This document shows, one piece after another, positions 40,763 to 49,994 of a stretch of 57,140 nt of DNA (position 1 is its first letter; the number at the start of each line of letters is the position of its first letter). The position numbers and the translations under genes are program-made. Location: assembly GCA_014762755.1 (NCBI GenBank), contig JABURI010000166.1, positions 1-57,140 on the forward strand, written 5' to 3'. This DNA comes from Marinobacter sp. (GTDB lineage Bacteria > Pseudomonadota > Gammaproteobacteria > Pseudomonadales > Oleiphilaceae). The notes under the pieces were generated by a model. That model worked only from the letters and a program-made list of their open reading frames with translations, had not been told where the DNA came from and searched no databases.

Positions 40763-43444
40763 TTACAGCTTCTCCAACAGGGCATTCGCTTTGTCTTGCT
40801 GGCCTGTGGCTTTGTAGGCTTCGGCGAGGTGCAGGGCGATCTGCTCTCCCGGTTCAAGCTCATAGGCTTTCTCGAGAATCGGGAGGCTATCCTCGTGGAA
40901 CCCCTTGTTGAAGAGGATCCAGCCATAGGTATCTGCTACCGAGGCGGATTGTGGTGCAAGTTTATAGGCACGTTCGGCCAGTGGCAGTGCATCCGGATGG
41001 TCCGATTCGAAGTAGAGCCACGCCAGATTGTTCAAAGCCAGAATGTTGTCGCTATCCAGCTCGAGGGCCCTCTGGTATGCCTGCTTTGCCTTGTCCGACT
41101 GTGTCTGATTCTGAGCAAATAGGGCGAGGGTCAGGGGCAGGCGTGGATCCTTGGGCCAGGTTTGCATGGCCTGCTCGAGCGCAGCGATGGCGGCTTCCGG
41201 ATCGCCAGCCTGATTCAGCTCCCTGGCGTGGGCCAGCTCAGTGATCACCCGGCTCTGCTTTTCCAATGCGAGCTGGTACATGCGGGCTGCCGCCGTGTGA
41301 TTACCCTGATTGGCAAGATATTCCGCTTCCACAACCAACGGGCGGTCGGACTCGGGGTGGGCCAGACGGGTTTCCTCAATGATCTTGCGAGCCTGTTCCG
41401 GCTGCCCCTGTCGGAAAGCGAGGCTGGCGGAGGCAACCGCTATGTCGAGTTGTTTCGGAAACAGAGCGCGGCCACGATCCAGCAGTCGTTGCGCTTCGGC
41501 TGTGTCTCCTTCTGCCATCTTCCGGGCGGCCGTGTCGTAGTAGAGCTTCGCCACCAGCGGTTCAGCTTCGGCGGGCTGGTCCTCGGAGGTGCGTTCGATC
41601 AGCGTGGCGGTCAACTCATCGGCTCTTGAGTGGTTCTCGGCCAACAGAGCCTGCTCAAGCAATACCATTCGGGGCGCGATGGACTCGGGATGTTGTGCGA
41701 GAAGTTTTTCCATATCAGCTGCAAGCTCTTCTGGCGTCAGCAGTTCCGAGAGGCCCCTTACCGCATTGGTGGTGTTTGGTTCGATCGACAAGGCTTCCCG
41801 GTAGAGGGCAGTAGCTGTGTCCCGGTTTTCCCGGTAAAGCGCCAGCCGGGCGAGCGCGACTAGGGGAGCAGCGGTTTCGGGTGCAGCCTTCCGGGCCTGC
41901 TCAAAGTGGCGTTCGGCGGTGCCGGGCTCTTCGTTTTGCAGCGCCAGTTCGCCGCGGATCAGCAAGGCCCGGCTGTTTTTCGGTTGCTGCTCGATCCATT
42001 GCTCTGCCGCCGCAACAGCCCGGTCAAGCTGACCGTTGGAGGCGTAGGCCTGCACCATCAGTTGCCAGGCATCGTCCCGCAGCGCGGGGACATCGGTGAG
42101 CATGCGAATGTGCTCCAAGGCGTCTTCCGTCCGGCCAGCCTGGACGAGATAGCGGGCGTAGCGGAGTCTGAGGGCGTGATAATCCGGGTTTTGGCTGAGG
42201 GCTGAACCGATAATCCGCTCGCCGGCCTCCGTGTCCCCGCTGGCGAGGGCTGTGAGGCCCACCAACGCCATGACGGATGGATCGCTGTCTTCGCCTTCCA
42301 GATCGGAAATCGCTCCCCTGGCACCTTCGATGTCATTCAGGCTCAGGCGGGTCGCAGCGAGCAACTTGTTTGCCGCTTCCAGTTCGCCAATCTCCGCGAT
42401 TGGTGCCAGCAGGGCCTCCGCTTCCTCCACACGCCCCTGTCTCAGGCGTATCAATCCCAACAACAGGGAGCTTTGCTGATGTTCTGGCGCCTGGGCGAGG
42501 ATCTCTTCAAGATAACCCGCTGCGGAATCCAGATCATTCTCTTCCAGGGCTGCCTGTGCTGCTGTCAGGTTGGCCTTGATGGTTCCCGGGGCGGATTTGG
42601 CCAGGATTTCCTCGTAGACGAAAGCTTCCTTTGCTTTGCCCTGCGCTCTAAGAACATTTATCAGAGCGGAGATAGTTTCATATTTCCGGTAGGTCATTAC
42701 GTCGTACTGGCCGATGTCCTCGAGAGCTCTGATATAGGCGGACTCTGCCTGTGCCCATTGTTTGTTGGCATCCGCGATCCTGGCTTTTAGAAGCCAGAGT
42801 TCCGGGTGGCTCTCGTCGATTTGGCTGGCGGTATCCAGCAATTCGTTTGCCTGCTCCGTGTCGCCGGACAGCCAGGCAACCCGGGCCAGGCCAATCACTG
42901 GCGTTATGGCGTTGCTGTTGGCTTCACGGGCCTGCCGGTATACTTCACCGGCCTGATCAAGTTGCCCGGAGGCAATCAGAATACGGCCCCTGAGCAGATC
43001 GGCTTCAAGCTGCTCCTCGTTACCCGGCGAGTCGAGCTGCTTCAATGCGGCAAGTGCCTGCTCGTGCTTGCCTTTCATTAAAAGGGCTTCTGCCCGAATA
43101 AGGTGAGCGCGGTTACGTTCTGTGCTGTTCAACGACTGCTCCGGGATGCGCGCCAGAAGTTCATCCAGCTGGCGCTCAGCGTTCACTGCATCGCCGGCGA
43201 TGAGAAGATTGTTGATAATCAGAAGATAGGGTTCGGACCTCTGGGGTTGAAGCTCTATCGCGCTTCGCGCTTCGAGTGTGCTGGCCTTGAGTTCTCCCTG
43301 GTTCTGGAAGAAGCGAGCCTGGTCGAGGTGGCTGATGTACTGCAGTTCCTCCTGGGTCATCTCCGTTTCGCTGCCGCATCCCGAGATGCCCAGAATCATT
43401 GCGGTAGAGAGCAACGTTATCCGCAAAACCTCTGCTACTTTCAT
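40763..43444 (-). CDS. prsT: PrsT, TPR-repeat lipoprotein of the XrtA/PEP-CTERM system
   Basis: An 893-residue lipoprotein (lipobox GISGC near residue 22) made almost wholly of tetratricopeptide repeats, for example 'ALNNLAWLYFESDHPDALPLAERAYKLAPQSASVADTYGWILFNKG' near the C-terminus (split here by its two helices). Length and composition match the PrsT family, which co-occurs with PrsK, PrsR and exosortase A. It is likely an envelope scaffold for PEP-CTERM sorting or EPS secretion; the mechanism is unknown. Ribosome site AGGAAG precedes ATG 43444. It follows prsR after 44 bases, so the genes are co-transcribed. Confidence 0.92.
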   Translation of the reverse strand: MKVAEVLRITLLSTAMILGISGCGSETEMTQEELQYISHLDQARFFQNQGELKASTLEARSAIELQPQRSEPYLLIINNLLIAGDAVNAERQLDELLARIPEQSLNSTERNRAHLIRAEALLMKGKHEQALAALKQLDSPGNEEQLEADLLRGRILIASGQLDQAGEVYRQAREANSNAITPVIGLARVAWLSGDTEQANELLDTASQIDESHPELWLLKARIADANKQWAQAESAYIRALEDIGQYDVMTYRKYETISALINVLRAQGKAKEAFVYEEILAKSAPGTIKANLTAAQAALEENDLDSAAGYLEEILAQAPEHQQSSLLLGLIRLRQGRVEEAEALLAPIAEIGELEAANKLLAATRLSLNDIEGARGAISDLEGEDSDPSVMALVGLTALASGDTEAGERIIGSALSQNPDYHALRLRYARYLVQAGRTEDALEHIRMLTDVPALRDDAWQLMVQAYASNGQLDRAVAAAEQWIEQQPKNSRALLIRGELALQNEEPGTAERHFEQARKAAPETAAPLVALARLALYRENRDTATALYREALSIEPNTTNAVRGLSELLTPEELAADMEKLLAQHPESIAPRMVLLEQALLAENHSRADELTATLIERTSEDQPAEAEPLVAKLYYDTAARKMAEGDTAEAQRLLDRGRALFPKQLDIAVASASLAFRQGQPEQARKIIEETRLAHPESDRPLVVEAEYLANQGNHTAAARMYQLALEKQSRVITELAHARELNQAGDPEAAIAALEQAMQTWPKDPRLPLTLALFAQNQTQSDKAKQAYQRALELDSDNILALNNLAWLYFESDHPDALPLAERAYKLAPQSASVADTYGWILFNKGFHEDSLPILEKAYELEPGEQIALHLAEAYKATGQQDKANALLEKL

Positions 43445-43488
43445 GTCTGACTTCCTTGGCGTATTCCGGATTTTATTCTTGATGTCCT

Positions 43489-44868
43489 TCAGGCATTGTC
43501 GGCGAACTCGGACGTCTCGATCCTGTATTTGTCCGTCAGGTTATAGAGCGTCGGGCGAGTGATTCCGAGCAGGCGGGAGGCCTGGGCCATGTTGAAATTG
43601 CAGGACCTGAGGGCCTGGGTGATCGCCCGTCGTTCGGCGTTTTCACGGACCTGTCGCAGATTCAGCTGGTTGTCCGACGGAGGCTGTTCTGCAGGCAGAT
43701 CCAGATCGGCAACCGTTACCCGTTTGCCATCCGCCATGATCGTTGCCCGTTTTACCTTGTTGATCATTTCCCGAACGTTACCAGGCCAGGAATAGGCGGT
43801 AATAGCGTTGACAGCATCCTCGGTGAAGGTGAGGTTGGGCCGGTCCATCTGTTTGCCCAGGGATTTCAGGAGGGATTGGGCGATAACCAGTGAATCTCCG
43901 TTCCGCTCCCGCAGTGGCGGCACGTCGAGGGTAATCTCGCTGATGCGGTAGTACAGATCCTCCCGGAAATCCCCGCTTTCTATGAGCTGGCGAACATCGC
44001 GGTGGGTGGCGCAGACAACCCGTACATCCACGGGGATCGGTTTGACCGAACCGACCCTGTCGATCACTCGCTCCTGAAGAAAGCGGAGCAGTTTGGCCTG
44101 CAGTGCCATCGGCATGTCACCAATCTCGTCAAGGAAAAGCGTTCCACCATTGGCGCTCTCGATTTTGCCTTTTTTGCTCTGGGTTGCTCCGGTAAAGGAG
44201 CCTTTCTCGAAGCCGAATAATTCGCTCTCAAGCAAGTTCTCGGGGATAGCCGCACAGTTGATCGCGGCAAAGGGCTTGTCGGCCCTCTGGCTGAGATCAT
44301 GGAGGCCCCGGGCCAGCAGCTCCTTGCCGGTGCCGGTCTCGCCGGTGATCAGGGTAGTGACATCGGTGGGGGCAATCTTTTCAAGGGTTCGGCAGATGGT
44401 CATCATCTGCGGGCTGGCGGCAACGATGCCTTTTATGCTGGTTCCATTCTTGTGTTTGGAAAAGTCGCGGTTCTCCCTTTCGAGTTCCGCCAAACGGAAG
44501 GCCCGATTGACCACAAAAGCGAGAATGTCAGCATCCAGTGGCTTCTGGTAAAAGTCAGAAGCGCCCATGCCGATAGCCCGGACCGCGTTCTCCTTGTCTT
44601 CACGGCCGGTGACGACGATGACCTTGGTCAGGGGAGAGAGGCGGAGGATTTCCTCCAGCAGATGAAACCCTTCCGAGGCCCCACCGGGGTCGGGCGGCAG
44701 GCCCAAGTCCAGAGTAACGACTTCCGGTTCGAGTCGCCGAAGCGCTGTGAGGGCTGATTCGCGATCCGACGCGACTGCTACGTCCAGATCATCGCTGAAA
44801 CACCAGCGCATCTGGCTTTGCAGGCCCGGATCGTCCTCTACGATCAGGAGTCGTTTGTTCACAACCAC
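43489..44868 (-). CDS. prsR: PrsR, sigma-54-dependent PEP-CTERM-box response regulator
   Basis: A 459-residue NtrC-family activator. The receiver domain has acidic pocket Asp12/Asp13 and phospho-acceptor Asp54 ('VTLDLGLPP'). The AAA+ domain has Walker A 'GETGTGKE', 'ESELFGFEKGSFTGA' and 'GGTLFLDEIGDMP'. The sigma-54 contact loop reads GSFTGA (223-228), with Ser for the usual Ala. The C-terminal Fis-type HTH is 'NMAQASRLLGITRPTLYNLTDKY'. It should bind upstream of PEP-CTERM genes and activate promoters such as 4004-4020. The start is GTG 44868, with AAGGA 7 bases upstream. PrsK is its cognate kinase. Confidence 0.95.
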   Translation of the reverse strand: MVVNKRLLIVEDDPGLQSQMRWCFSDDLDVAVASDRESALTALRRLEPEVVTLDLGLPPDPGGASEGFHLLEEILRLSPLTKVIVVTGREDKENAVRAIGMGASDFYQKPLDADILAFVVNRAFRLAELERENRDFSKHKNGTSIKGIVAASPQMMTICRTLEKIAPTDVTTLITGETGTGKELLARGLHDLSQRADKPFAAINCAAIPENLLESELFGFEKGSFTGATQSKKGKIESANGGTLFLDEIGDMPMALQAKLLRFLQERVIDRVGSVKPIPVDVRVVCATHRDVRQLIESGDFREDLYYRISEITLDVPPLRERNGDSLVIAQSLLKSLGKQMDRPNLTFTEDAVNAITAYSWPGNVREMINKVKRATIMADGKRVTVADLDLPAEQPPSDNQLNLRQVRENAERRAITQALRSCNFNMAQASRLLGITRPTLYNLTDKYRIETSEFADNA

Positions 44869-44950
44869 AACACGTTCCTTGTCATGCTCGCTAAATTGGT
44901 CGAAACGGAGTGTTTCGCGCTGTCCTTATACTTGATTCTTGACCGAACAT

Positions 44951-44994
44951 TGACACTTTGCAATCTCTGTCCGTACTGAATTTTGAAAGTGTCA
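44951..44994 (-). promoter_or_regulatory. Inverted repeat between prsK and prsR
   Basis: TGACACTTT (44951-44959) and AAAGTGTCA (44986-44994) are perfect 9-base arms separated by 26 bases, immediately after the prsK stop and about 80 bases before prsR. It may be a dimeric operator or an mRNA hairpin that sets the kinase-to-regulator ratio. A TATAAG preceded 17 bases upstream by TCAATG on the minus strand could be a weak internal promoter. Confidence 0.4.
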
Positions 44995-47130
44995 TTAATT
45001 TGACGTTCCTTGCCGGGTTTTCGGCTTGAAATCTGGCAATTCAGCTTCGTTTGATAAGGCTTCGTCCTCCTCCCTTGCCAGGGGAACCCGAACTGAAAAA
45101 CACGAACCAACCCCCACCTCACTCGTCACGTCAATATTCCCGCCAAGCTGCCTGATGTACTCCCGCGCCTGATAGGCTCCAATGCCCATTCCGGTTAACC
45201 CCTTGGTACTCTCAAAGGGCTTGAACAAGGAAGTGTTGATAAACTCCTCGCTCATGCCGCTGCCGGTGTCCTGGATGAACAGCACGACATTGCCCCGGGC
45301 TATCTTCAGGTTCAGAGTGATTTCACCGTCCGGTGGGGTGGCGTCCTGGGCGTTCTGGATCAGGTGACCCAGGACACTACGGAGGTGCTCGTAGTCCGCA
45401 CGGATCCAGGCGTTCGGCAGATTACCTGTCAGCCTGGGAGCCGGGCGCTGATGGCTGTGGTGAGTGATCAGGCTGCGAGCCAGTTCGGCCAGGTCGATGT
45501 CCTGTAGCTGTGGATCTGCGATGGTGTCGGGCTTGCGGATATGGTCCACCAGGTTCGACATTTTCCGCACTGCGTGCTCGGTGGTATTGATCATGTCTTC
45601 AATAAACGCGGGGTTGTGCTTGTGCTTGGGTGCGTTCTTGACGAGCAGTGACAGCTGGGCGATCACGGTCTTCAGGTCGTGAACCATGAACGACGACGCC
45701 TTGCTGACTGCTTCGAACTGCTTGGCTTGGGACAGCCGGTGTTGCGCGTCTTCCTGCGCCAGCAGGTTACAGGATTGCCGCGCAACCACCTTGATCAGAT
45801 CAAAGTTTTCCCAGTTCAGTTCCAGCCGGGCGAAAGGGTTGCCCACCGCGGCGATACCGTAGAGGTCGTTGTCCAGGTAGAGGGGGATGACCAGCCATGC
45901 GTCTGGGCTCTGGGCGATGGCATCCGGTATTTCCAGCAGGTCATAGCTAACCGGGTCATTCCGGTACTCGTGCAGGTCGACAATCCATTCCCGTTGCCGG
46001 AACAGGCGGACAAGGTCTGAATCTGCATCGATCATCGTGTACCTGGGCATGGCCATATTGACCGAGCCTTTGAGCGTATAGGCGCCGTGCTCGTCACGGA
46101 GCCAGATGGCTCCCGCATTGCTTTCCACCAGCCCGGAAAGGATGTGGATGACGCGGATCGGCAGGGGTGGGTCATCACCGAGGTTGGCCATTTCCCGGGT
46201 CATCTTCAGCCATTCTTCCCGGTAATCGTACTTGTAGTCGAAGAAATTCTGGCTGATCCATACCATCAACCGAGCCCGGATCCGTCGCGAGAGCAGCAGT
46301 GTAACGAGGAAGGTGAGGGAAATGGTGAAAAACAGGACTCTCAGGGCATCGCCCCAGTCACCCCCGAGAACCTTGACGTAATAGCCGCCGAGGGCCAGGA
46401 ACAGCAGGTAGCCACCGGCCAGGACCAGGGTGCCGGCATGGAATACCGCGGACCGGGATAGCTGGAAATCCACCGGTTGCTTGCGGGTATTCAGCACGTT
46501 GACGGCAAACAGGGGCACCAGCAAGGCATTGACCATGCCCCGCGCATTCCAGAAGGATTCGGAGATCTGTCCGAAAAGAAGGGCATCGGCGTACATGAAG
46601 AAGTCAAAGGCGAAGATGGTGGCAATGCCGATGCAGATGTATTTGATGCTCGAACGCCCGAAATTCGGAGAATTCCGCCAGATCTGTTCGATCAGGGACA
46701 GACCCATGAGGGACAGGGCGATCTGGCCCAGTACCCGGGTTTTTCCGTTGAGTACCTCCCAGCCGAGAGTGAATTCGAGAACGCCGAAAGCCAGCAGGGC
46801 AAAGATCAGCGTGAAGATCGACGCCCCGAGGATCCGTTTCATCTGTCCATGAATAGTTCCCTGGCGGGAGGCGTTGCGGAGCAGGGCGAATAACAGGGTG
46901 ATCCAGGCCCCATCCCGGAGCAGTTCAATAATATAGCGGGGTATAAATCCGGGGACGCCCCAAAGCGATTGCGACACCAGCGCGCTCGCCCAGACAGTGG
47001 TGACCAGGGCGGCGACAAACAAAGCTCTGTCCACGTCCCGCCGGAGATAGCGGGTCGCGACAAGAATGGTCAACAGGCCGAAGGCAATAGCCGCGGCGCC
47101 GTGGCTGATCAGGCTGAGATCACTTAGCAT
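44995..47130 (-). CDS. prsK: PrsK, XrtA/PEP-CTERM system membrane histidine kinase
   Basis: A 711-residue sensor kinase. The N-terminal part (residues about 8-290) holds eight or so membrane segments, followed by a GAF-like domain (about 310-465). The phospho-acceptor box is unusual: 'SFMVHDLKTVIAQLSLL' with His484 followed by Asp-Leu-Lys, as in other PrsK proteins. The ATPase domain shows 'LIQNAQDATPPDGEI', 'IQDTGSGMSEEFI' and 'GLTGMGIGAYQAREYIRQLGG'. It should phosphorylate PrsR. The signal is unknown. AGGAAGCGAGGG precedes ATG 47130. Confidence 0.94.
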   Translation of the reverse strand: MLSDLSLISHGAAAIAFGLLTILVATRYLRRDVDRALFVAALVTTVWASALVSQSLWGVPGFIPRYIIELLRDGAWITLLFALLRNASRQGTIHGQMKRILGASIFTLIFALLAFGVLEFTLGWEVLNGKTRVLGQIALSLMGLSLIEQIWRNSPNFGRSSIKYICIGIATIFAFDFFMYADALLFGQISESFWNARGMVNALLVPLFAVNVLNTRKQPVDFQLSRSAVFHAGTLVLAGGYLLFLALGGYYVKVLGGDWGDALRVLFFTISLTFLVTLLLSRRIRARLMVWISQNFFDYKYDYREEWLKMTREMANLGDDPPLPIRVIHILSGLVESNAGAIWLRDEHGAYTLKGSVNMAMPRYTMIDADSDLVRLFRQREWIVDLHEYRNDPVSYDLLEIPDAIAQSPDAWLVIPLYLDNDLYGIAAVGNPFARLELNWENFDLIKVVARQSCNLLAQEDAQHRLSQAKQFEAVSKASSFMVHDLKTVIAQLSLLVKNAPKHKHNPAFIEDMINTTEHAVRKMSNLVDHIRKPDTIADPQLQDIDLAELARSLITHHSHQRPAPRLTGNLPNAWIRADYEHLRSVLGHLIQNAQDATPPDGEITLNLKIARGNVVLFIQDTGSGMSEEFINTSLFKPFESTKGLTGMGIGAYQAREYIRQLGGNIDVTSEVGVGSCFSVRVPLAREEDEALSNEAELPDFKPKTRQGTSN

Positions 47131-47178
47131 CCCTCGCTTCCTGCGTTGCTGCCTCGCTCCGTGACAACAGTCCGGTGT

Positions 47179-48126
47179 TTAGACCGGTCGCTTGTTCTCC
47201 CGATAGAACCGGAAGATTTCCTTCAGGGGCCGTTTCGGCTTGAAATCGAACTCCCTGGCAAAGGCCCTGCCGTCGATAACGACAGGATACTTGAAAAATG
47301 CGGTCAGGTACGAAGGGAAACTTTTCAGTTTCAGGGTTTTCAGGATCAGGTTCGGGAGCACGGGCGGAATGGACGGAATCGGGATGCGCCGGCAGCCGCA
47401 GAGCCTGAGGGCGTGCTGGTAGGCCACCCAGTCTTCCGGGGCCACGTTGAAGACCCCACGAACCGGTTTCCTGTAGGCCTTGACGATAGCGTCCGCCATG
47501 TCGTCGATATGGATGAACTGCATCATTGGCGAGAAGCCTGCCAACACCGGGGCATTCTCGCTGCCCAGCAGGGAGCTCATGGTGTTGCGCACACCAGGCC
47601 CGACGATGTTGCAGGGGCGCAGGATGGTGATGTTCAACTCCGGATAGCGCCACAGGTAGATGTTGGCCAGGTTTTCCAGTTCCACCGAGTCCACCAGGTC
47701 TGCGCTCAGGCCGGCAGCTTTCAGCGGGGCGGATTCGTCGATCAGAGCCGGGTTGTAGGCTACGGCACCATAGACGTGATAAGTAGACAGCACCACAACC
47801 CGTTTGATGCCGTATTTGTGGCTCAGATCCAGCAGCTTCTGGGTGCCCAGGACGTTGGCGTTATACCGGCGCATCCGGGTCAGCTGACTGGACTGGATCC
47901 GACCGAGGTGAATGACACCGTCGAACTCGTAGCGGCGGAACAGGTCCTCGAACACGCGCTTGGTAAAATCGATGCAGTAACTGGGAATGTCGTCTCCCAG
48001 GTAGACCTGCTCCCGGAAATCCACGGCGACCAGGTCGCAATGATCCCGCAGTTGGTTGATGACACGCTGGGCCAGGGCGCCGGCAGCACCGGTTACTAGG
48101 ATGTGGGGTCTGCGTTGCTTGGTCAT
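47179..48126 (-). CDS. NAD-dependent epimerase/dehydratase (extended SDR)
   Basis: A 315-residue extended short-chain dehydrogenase. The NAD-binding motif is 'ILVTGAAGALAQRVINQL', followed by 'VIHLGRIQSS' and 'VVLSTYHVYGA'; the usual Y-x3-K is replaced here by a less clear segment, so catalytic class is uncertain. 'ILRPCNIVGPG' and 'FIHIDDMADAIVKAY' are typical of the family. It shares a TGATG junction with the acyltransferase gene upstream and precedes prsK by 48 bases. It may act on a nucleotide sugar or lipid-linked substrate. Confidence 0.82.
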   Translation of the reverse strand: MTKQRRPHILVTGAAGALAQRVINQLRDHCDLVAVDFREQVYLGDDIPSYCIDFTKRVFEDLFRRYEFDGVIHLGRIQSSQLTRMRRYNANVLGTQKLLDLSHKYGIKRVVVLSTYHVYGAVAYNPALIDESAPLKAAGLSADLVDSVELENLANIYLWRYPELNITILRPCNIVGPGVRNTMSSLLGSENAPVLAGFSPMMQFIHIDDMADAIVKAYRKPVRGVFNVAPEDWVAYQHALRLCGCRRIPIPSIPPVLPNLILKTLKLKSFPSYLTAFFKYPVVIDGRAFAREFDFKPKRPLKEIFRFYRENKRPV

Positions 48127-48941
48127 CAGAACAGCTTTTTCCTTTCGCTCAATCCCTTGTCGATGAGGCGGCTGATTTCCGCTTTCACCTGCTCGACCCG
48201 TTCCGTCACCAGTTCCTCGGGAATGTCCAGATCATCAAAATACATGGGCGGGCCGAAATTGAGGTGCACCTTGGCGGGCAGCACCACGGGCATGGCAACC
48301 GGTGCGTAGGGAATTCCCAGTGCCTTGGCCAGTGGCTTGATGTTGGCGATGGCCGGAATCGTCTCTTCGCAGCCGACCACACCCACGGGTACTATCGGTG
48401 CCTTGTACTTCATGGCCAGATGCATGAAACCATTGCCGAAACGCTTGAGCTGGTAGCGGTCCCGGTAGAGCTTGCCCGACCCCCGGACACCTTCCGGGAA
48501 GACAATGACGGCTTCGTCATTGGCGAGCATCTTGGCACAGTTGACCGGGTCACCGAGCACGGCGCCGAATTCGTTCAGCAGATTGCCCAGCCAGGGCACC
48601 GTAGGAAAGAAGCGCTCGATCATGGCTCTCGGAATGCGGGGCTGCTTCTCGCGCGAGGCGAGGGCATAGCCGACCAGCAGGCCATCAATGGGGAGTTGCC
48701 CGCTGTGGTTGGCAATAATCAGCACGGGGCCCTCGGCAGGAACGTTCTCGACTCCGTGGGCCTCCACGCGAAAATACTTCTCGTAGATCTGTCGGGTGAG
48801 GCTGAAGCCATACTTGATAACTTCATTGTTGTAGCCCCAGGGATCATAGCCCAGCGAGCCGATGGGTTTTCGGATCCGGTTGATGTGCTCGTCGATGTCT
48901 GCAGGAATCAGCTTTGATTTGAGGTAACTCGCCAGGCTCAT
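48126..48941 (-). CDS. Lysophospholipid acyltransferase-like protein (PlsC superfamily)
   Basis: A 271-residue membrane-associated acyltransferase. Block I reads 'NHSGQLPIDGLL', the variant found in the MGAT-like branch of the family; block III is 'IVFPEGVRGSGK'; block IV is 'PIVPVGVVGCEE'. It would transfer a fatty acyl group to a glycerolipid or related acceptor. Its stop overlaps the start of the epimerase gene by one base, so the two are translationally coupled and probably act on one pathway. Start ATG 48941 follows GGGGAAAACGG. Confidence 0.85.
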   Translation of the reverse strand: MSLASYLKSKLIPADIDEHINRIRKPIGSLGYDPWGYNNEVIKYGFSLTRQIYEKYFRVEAHGVENVPAEGPVLIIANHSGQLPIDGLLVGYALASREKQPRIPRAMIERFFPTVPWLGNLLNEFGAVLGDPVNCAKMLANDEAVIVFPEGVRGSGKLYRDRYQLKRFGNGFMHLAMKYKAPIVPVGVVGCEETIPAIANIKPLAKALGIPYAPVAMPVVLPAKVHLNFGPPMYFDDLDIPEELVTERVEQVKAEISRLIDKGLSERKKLF

Positions 48942-48954
48942 CCGTTTTCCCCGG

Positions 48955-49875
48955 TTATTTGCGTCCGATCAGCACACCCAGGGTGTGGCTTTGGCCGGTA
49001 TTAAGCACTCTGTAGTCGCTGGCTGCATTGGCGGTTTCGACACAGAGCATGGTCTTCCAGGCCTCATCGGGAAAATCCGACAGCCGGGCAGCCTTTTCAG
49101 GACCAGGATTCCAGACCACCGTTGAATCACTGCCGACCGAGGTCAGCTTGCGGCTACCCGCCGGCGTGACGATGGTGAGGGGCTCTCCGCTCTCGTAGAT
49201 ACGGTCAGTTTCCCCCTCGAAATACACCGGGCCTTCCTGGTTCTTGTACTCCCAGTCATCAAGGGTGTCGATGTACTGGCTGTAGCCCAGGCCCAGCACC
49301 CGTGACCGTAAGACGTCGGGTGTTGGCAGATAGGTGTGCAGGGCCTGACTGAAGGCCAGGGGTTCTTCGCCGAGGTTGGTCGTGGTCAATGCCAGCTGGC
49401 AGCCACGTACCGAGAAATGGAAGGTGATCAATGCCAGCGCGTGGCCACTCCAGAGCTCGGCAAAATCCTCGTTGGCGTCCAGCGAGAGACTGATCTCTAC
49501 TTCGTGGGCGTTCTCCCGAACGTCCTCGAGTTTCCATAGCGCCGTGCGGGCAAAGCCGTGGGCGCTGTTGGTATGGATGCGCTTGCGTACGGCCGGCGGA
49601 TTCTTACCGGGGTCGCCGAACCAGGGCCAGCATATGGGGATGCCGCCGCGGATAGCCCGGCCTGGCTCAAACCGCGCATTCTTGCTGAGCCACAGCCAGT
49701 CCGATTCATCGCTCGGCATGAATTGTGTCAGGTGCGCCCCCTGGAGAAACAGGGTGGCGCGAAACAGCGGGTGATGGACTTCAAGGGCTTCCAGTTGGCC
49801 GATGGTTTTCCAGCGGGTGAAGGACCACTGTCCTGGAGAAAGGGATCGGGAAGGTCTGTGACTGCTTTCTGACAT
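48955..49875 (-). CDS. D-hexose-6-phosphate mutarotase (YeaD family)
   Basis: A 306-residue aldose 1-epimerase-like enzyme that interconverts the anomers of hexose 6-phosphates. Family features are 'TLFLQGAHLTQFMP', 'RAIRGGIPICWPWFGDP', 'AHGFARTALWKLEDV', 'ALHTYLPTPDV' and the C-terminal 'MLCVETANA'. The start is ATG 49875, matching where homology begins; a GTG at 49980 would add 35 residues with no ribosome site. It ends 13 bases before the acyltransferase gene, in the same direction. The 119-bp spacer to the divergent oxygenase gene should hold promoters for both; none is clear. Confidence 0.87.
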   Translation of the reverse strand: MSESSHRPSRSLSPGQWSFTRWKTIGQLEALEVHHPLFRATLFLQGAHLTQFMPSDESDWLWLSKNARFEPGRAIRGGIPICWPWFGDPGKNPPAVRKRIHTNSAHGFARTALWKLEDVRENAHEVEISLSLDANEDFAELWSGHALALITFHFSVRGCQLALTTTNLGEEPLAFSQALHTYLPTPDVLRSRVLGLGYSQYIDTLDDWEYKNQEGPVYFEGETDRIYESGEPLTIVTPAGSRKLTSVGSDSTVVWNPGPEKAARLSDFPDEAWKTMLCVETANAASDYRVLNTGQSHTLGVLIGRK

Positions 49876-49994
49876 AGGTGTATCGGACTTTGTGCCGGTT
49901 AAGTGTATGTGCTTAGCTCCAGAGTAAATTAAAACTGACCGGCCGGCGAGATTTGTGCCTAAAATAGCGCCGATTTTCACCAGAGAGGCCCGCC

